From the NCBI GenBank assembly GCA_032433595.1, contig JASWJB010000477.1, positions 1-24,402 of the forward strand: a DNA stretch of 24,402 nucleotides, in the 5' to 3' direction. Each line of letters begins with the position of its first letter. Positions within the stretch are counted from its first letter, which is position 1. This document shows, in pieces, positions 21,435 through 24,402 of this stretch. The notes below the pieces were generated by a model. It worked only from the letters and a program-made list of their open reading frames with translations, had not been told where the DNA came from and did no database searches. The DNA is from Conoideocrella luteorostrata. Taxonomy: Eukaryota > Ascomycota > Sordariomycetes > Hypocreales > Clavicipitaceae. The position numbers and the translations under genes were made by a program.

Positions 21435-22400
21435 CCTACCAGAGATCCTACTAGAGGATATAGTATTGCAGGTTGTTGAGAGTAACGGGAATGATGGGAG
21501 GAAGTTGCAGTTTGTTCGTAATCGTAATTCGTGAATCCAGCGAGGAGTTGCCTCTCGTTTGATGTCTTTAGAATGCCTTGAACGGCCGCGCCGTATATGG
21601 GATAACGCAGAGATTCTTCAACCGGGAAGATCTACAATATGTGAAAGAAATGAAAAAAAAAAAAAAAAAGTTGAATCCGAAGTGGAGATAGCGAATAGAA
21701 TAGCAAACAACAGCAGCGAAGTTGAGCACTGGACTCAGGGTGGCCGTCGAGGAGTCTATTGTTCTTCACGCACAACACCTCTGTTCTCCTAGCACCGGCT
21801 AAGAGGATAAGAAAAGAAGCAGTAAATACAGCTGACCCACACCGAAAGAATGAAAAGCGGGTTCGAAAGAAAAAAAGAGGGCAGAGACGCAAATAAATAT
21901 ATCTAAAATAAACAGGTGAAGAGCGAGAAGAACGGACGACCAAGGGGAAGAAGCCGCAGCAGCTGCAGGGGAGGACAAGACGAGAGTGGAGCCGGGCGAA
22001 CAAGCCAAGTGTCGAACGGAGGAGGCCAGGCGAATTGGAGGTGACGGTGAAGCGGAGAGTCAGGGCCAGAAAGAGGCTGGAGCTTGCTCGGTGTACATAA
22101 CTTTCTTTGCACAGTAGTTCTATTGCATGTACAAGTACGGAGCAGGGGAATACGAAGTGTCCCAGCTCGACCATTGTATGTAGTATTAAAATAGTAAGCA
22201 AAGAGCAGGGCTTTTGTACTGTAAGTACTTGCACACAAGAGATGCTGGAGACAATAGTACCGTGTATTGTACTCTGAACCGTAGTACGCACATGCCGTGT
22301 CCATGCAGACAAACACTCCTGCCACCGCCTCTCCTCTTTTGGATGCAGCTAGCAATGCATGGGATGCAGATTGAGCTTATTCAACATGCACATGCCCTGC
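21435..22400. other. Promoter/leader region of the GH76 gene
   Basis: On the minus strand this stretch is strongly pyrimidine-rich, with a T run at 21653-21669 and many CT and TTC runs. Long minus-strand frames (for example 21632-22312, serine/leucine/phenylalanine-rich) are consequences of this composition. Pyrimidine-rich leaders are common upstream of well-expressed fungal genes. TACGGAG occurs at 22136. Confidence 0.55.
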
Positions 22401-24402
22401 GTTAGGTAGACACCGTGGCGACAGATTCGCATATGAACGGCCAACGACGTGTACTCCGCAGGAAACATTGCCAAAAAAAGGCACCGTACTTTTGTGTGGT
22501 ACGAAGTATGGCTTGCTCAAGCCCTCCGAAGACAGGGGTTATACGGTTGTACCTACATTGCGGTTGGACTAGTATGGTTGCATGGTGGACACTGACTTTC
22601 GCTTGGTGGCACATGTGTTTCCCAAGCAAGGTGCTGAGGATCTGGTCTGGGAGAATAGGGTCGCTGATCAGGCCATGACCTTGGCTCTACTGAGCTCGCA
22701 TAGATGCTCCTGCTGGGTTTATGCCTCACCTAGAGCGTGAGGATCCGCCGGCTATGGGGTCGAAATGCACCGAGCACGAAGAGAGGGCTGAGCAGACTCG
22801 TATCATGGCCGCTCGGCCACTCATTAGTTCCTCTTGGGCGTTCCGACTGAGCCGTGACCTTGGGGGCGCGCGGCAAGGGACCAAATTACAGGAGCTGTTA
22901 GAAAACGTATTGTAGAGCATCGGTCATGACCGGTCCGCCTGTCGACTCAGTGATTGGTTTTGCTGGGTTTGCTTCTCAGCGTTTCGTCGTCCTACAAACC
23001 CTTTTTTTTTTCTTTGCCTTGCGCGCGCTAAAAAGAAGCAGAAGCCAAGCCAATGACTGGCCTAGGCAGATCAGATGAATGTACGGTAAGGTACGGAGTG
23101 AGGTATCGCCAAGAGCTACCACCAAAAGACACCATGAGGCTTGGCTCCGCTATTGTGCCTGCTTAGTCGGAGGCACGAGGCAAGGGACGTCGTATCCAGC
23201 CTTCGAGAGTTCAGGTATGGAGACAATAGCTAGTATACGGAGTACTTACCCAATAATGCCAGGAGAGCGAATGAAAAGAGGTGTCCAGATCCTGATTCCC
23301 AGCGCTGTCTTGCTTTCCTCCGTGGTGACTGGCTGGAGGCGCTCAATGTTCGGATGGTATGTGCGGAGGCGCTGCCGTTCGCCGTTTAGACCGGCGCACA
23401 TCTTATCCGCCGCTAGCAGGTGCTAAGTCGGAGAGAAGGCTGGATCCAAAGTCTGACTGGCCGGGCTATGTCTGACCTAGAGACTGTATGTCCCAGCCGC
23501 CCACTCACAAACATGCGTGTTTCCCAAAGGACTGGCTCCCAGCCGCCCACGGCAGTCGGATCTGAAACGTGGAACACGATCCGCTGTATCAGATTGCAGG
23601 GCCCGATGAGAAGCCCCTATGATGCCCTGGACTATGCATCCATAAGGGGAAGCAGGATTGGAAAAGGGATGAAGAACAAACTGGTGACTGGCAAACAACG
23701 GAGTGAAATCAACTCGCACCTTCCATTCTTTTTAAAGTCTCCACATCGGCCTCACCTTCACCTGCACGGTCGACCGATGCTCTCTCGTCCCATCCCGCAT
23801 TATTGAGGAGGGGAAGTGTGCAAGCAGCGGCGACTCCGTAGTTCGAGTGGAGAGCACCGCGGAGGGCCCATCGTCACTTCCTTGCACTTGCAATTGCGGA
23901 GTAACGAGATGATCCTCCAGAACGCTATTGTATGGAGTACCTGTTTTCGTGAGCCTCGAAAGTCGAGGAAAGCTTCCATCGAGCACCATTCTGCCAACCC
24001 AGCCATCTACACCGACAATGATAGCTCGCCTTGTGTTCCTCGACATCTAGATTTCCGTTGGCTACAAGCTCTTATGTGACCTTTAATGATGTTGTCAGTA
24101 GTCATCGTCTCATGTGTCCTCCCTCGGCCCGCTTGCAGCTGACATGTGGTGGACCAGCAGTTGTCGTATCCAACACTGGGTTTGCACTACTTGCACCACT
24201 TGCGGCACTATTACGAAATGGTATCACTTCTTTAAGCTGATTTTGGTCGTTTTAACTGTTCGCCGAAGCCGGGATGGCTGATGTACTTATAACTTCGCGG
24301 TGTCGTGTTCCGTACATGCGTTGCACTACCATCTATTAGAATAGGCGAGGCTAGTTACTCCGTGGACAAAACAATATTAGCCGGCACAGCACGGAATACG
24401 GA
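22401..24402. other. 2 kb with no recognised gene
   Basis: Frames of up to about 128 codons occur on both strands, but none shows a family motif, a codon pattern like the neighbouring genes, or good splice-joined extension. The least unlikely is 23732-24046 on the minus strand (104 aa, ATG start, beginning SRNTRRAIIVGVDGW), which I could not place. TACGGAG/CTCCGTA occurs at 23092, 23236 and 23834, and a partial copy ends the window. A 14-bp direct repeat (TCCCAGCCGCCCAC) lies at 23491 and 23537. Confidence 0.5.
23491..23550 (+). repeat. 14-bp direct repeat pair
   Basis: TCCCAGCCGCCCAC occurs at 23491-23504 and again at 23537-23550, 46 bp apart start to start. No gene or terminal inverted repeat is associated with it. 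Two copies of a GC-rich 14-mer at this spacing are unlikely by chance but have no evident role. Confidence 0.85.

Noticed and set aside
21632..22312. 226-codon minus-strand frame upstream of the GH76 gene
   Set aside because: Serine/leucine/phenylalanine/cysteine-rich product of a pyrimidine-rich leader, ending in a phenylalanine run encoded by the T tract; no domain seen.
23732..24046. 104-codon minus-strand frame beginning SRNTRRAIIVGVDGW
   Set aside because: The first residues look slightly like a nucleotide-binding start, but the rest shows no fold signature and no splice extension; kept only as a remark.
22401..24402. Transposon remnant or RIP-mutated repeat
   Set aside because: No transposase or reverse-transcriptase motif, no long terminal or inverted repeat, and no strong A+T shift typical of RIP was visible.

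Overview
This window looks like nuclear DNA of a filamentous ascomycete (Pezizomycotina). The class Eurotiomycetes, order Eurotiales or Onygenales, is my best guess, but the order is an inference. The reasons are six protein genes broken by short introns (52-112 nt) with GTRNGT-type donors, long non-coding spacers rich in homopolymer runs, and typical fungal gene products. No bacterial, viral or transposon gene was recognised, and no tRNA or rRNA.

Layout from left to right. (1) A secreted class-C beta-lactamase-like serine hydrolase, minus strand, 385-2189, 3 exons. (2) A 1.15 kb spacer with simple repeats. (3) The CAD-like pyrimidine enzyme (glutaminase / carbamoyl-phosphate synthase / aspartate transcarbamoylase, pyrABCN or URA2 type), minus strand, 3345-9129, 3 exons. 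(4) A 1.7 kb spacer. (5) A glutamine-rich SSXT/SS18-family protein, a predicted SWI/SNF partner, minus strand, 10795-12625, 3 exons. (6) A 1.0 kb spacer. (7) A drug-efflux type MFS transporter, minus strand, 13649-15663, 6 exons, preceded by a 19-residue upstream ORF that ends on the transporter's start codon. (8) A 2.4 kb spacer holding a possible broken membrane-protein gene. (9) Histidinol-phosphate aminotransferase (HIS5 type), plus strand, 18053-19373, 2 exons, with a TGACTCA site about 100 bp upstream. (10) A DFG5/DCW1-type GPI-anchored GH76 cell-wall enzyme, minus strand, 19847-21434, 3 exons, convergent with HIS5. (11) About 3 kb with no convincing gene.

The genes do not form one pathway. 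They are housekeeping and surface genes: pyrimidine synthesis, histidine synthesis, chromatin, cell wall and export. Exon joins were worked out by hand from splice signals and reading frame, and all six models keep frame from start to stop.

The most unusual observation is in the pyrimidine enzyme. The model is 1,880 residues, against about 2,200-2,280 for known fungal relatives, and the region normally filled by the inactive dihydroorotase-like domain is replaced by a linker of about 80-90 residues in an unbroken exon. A second window-wide signal is the 7-mer CTCCGTA/TACGGAG. I count 17 copies, almost all outside coding DNA, where about 3 would be expected by chance.
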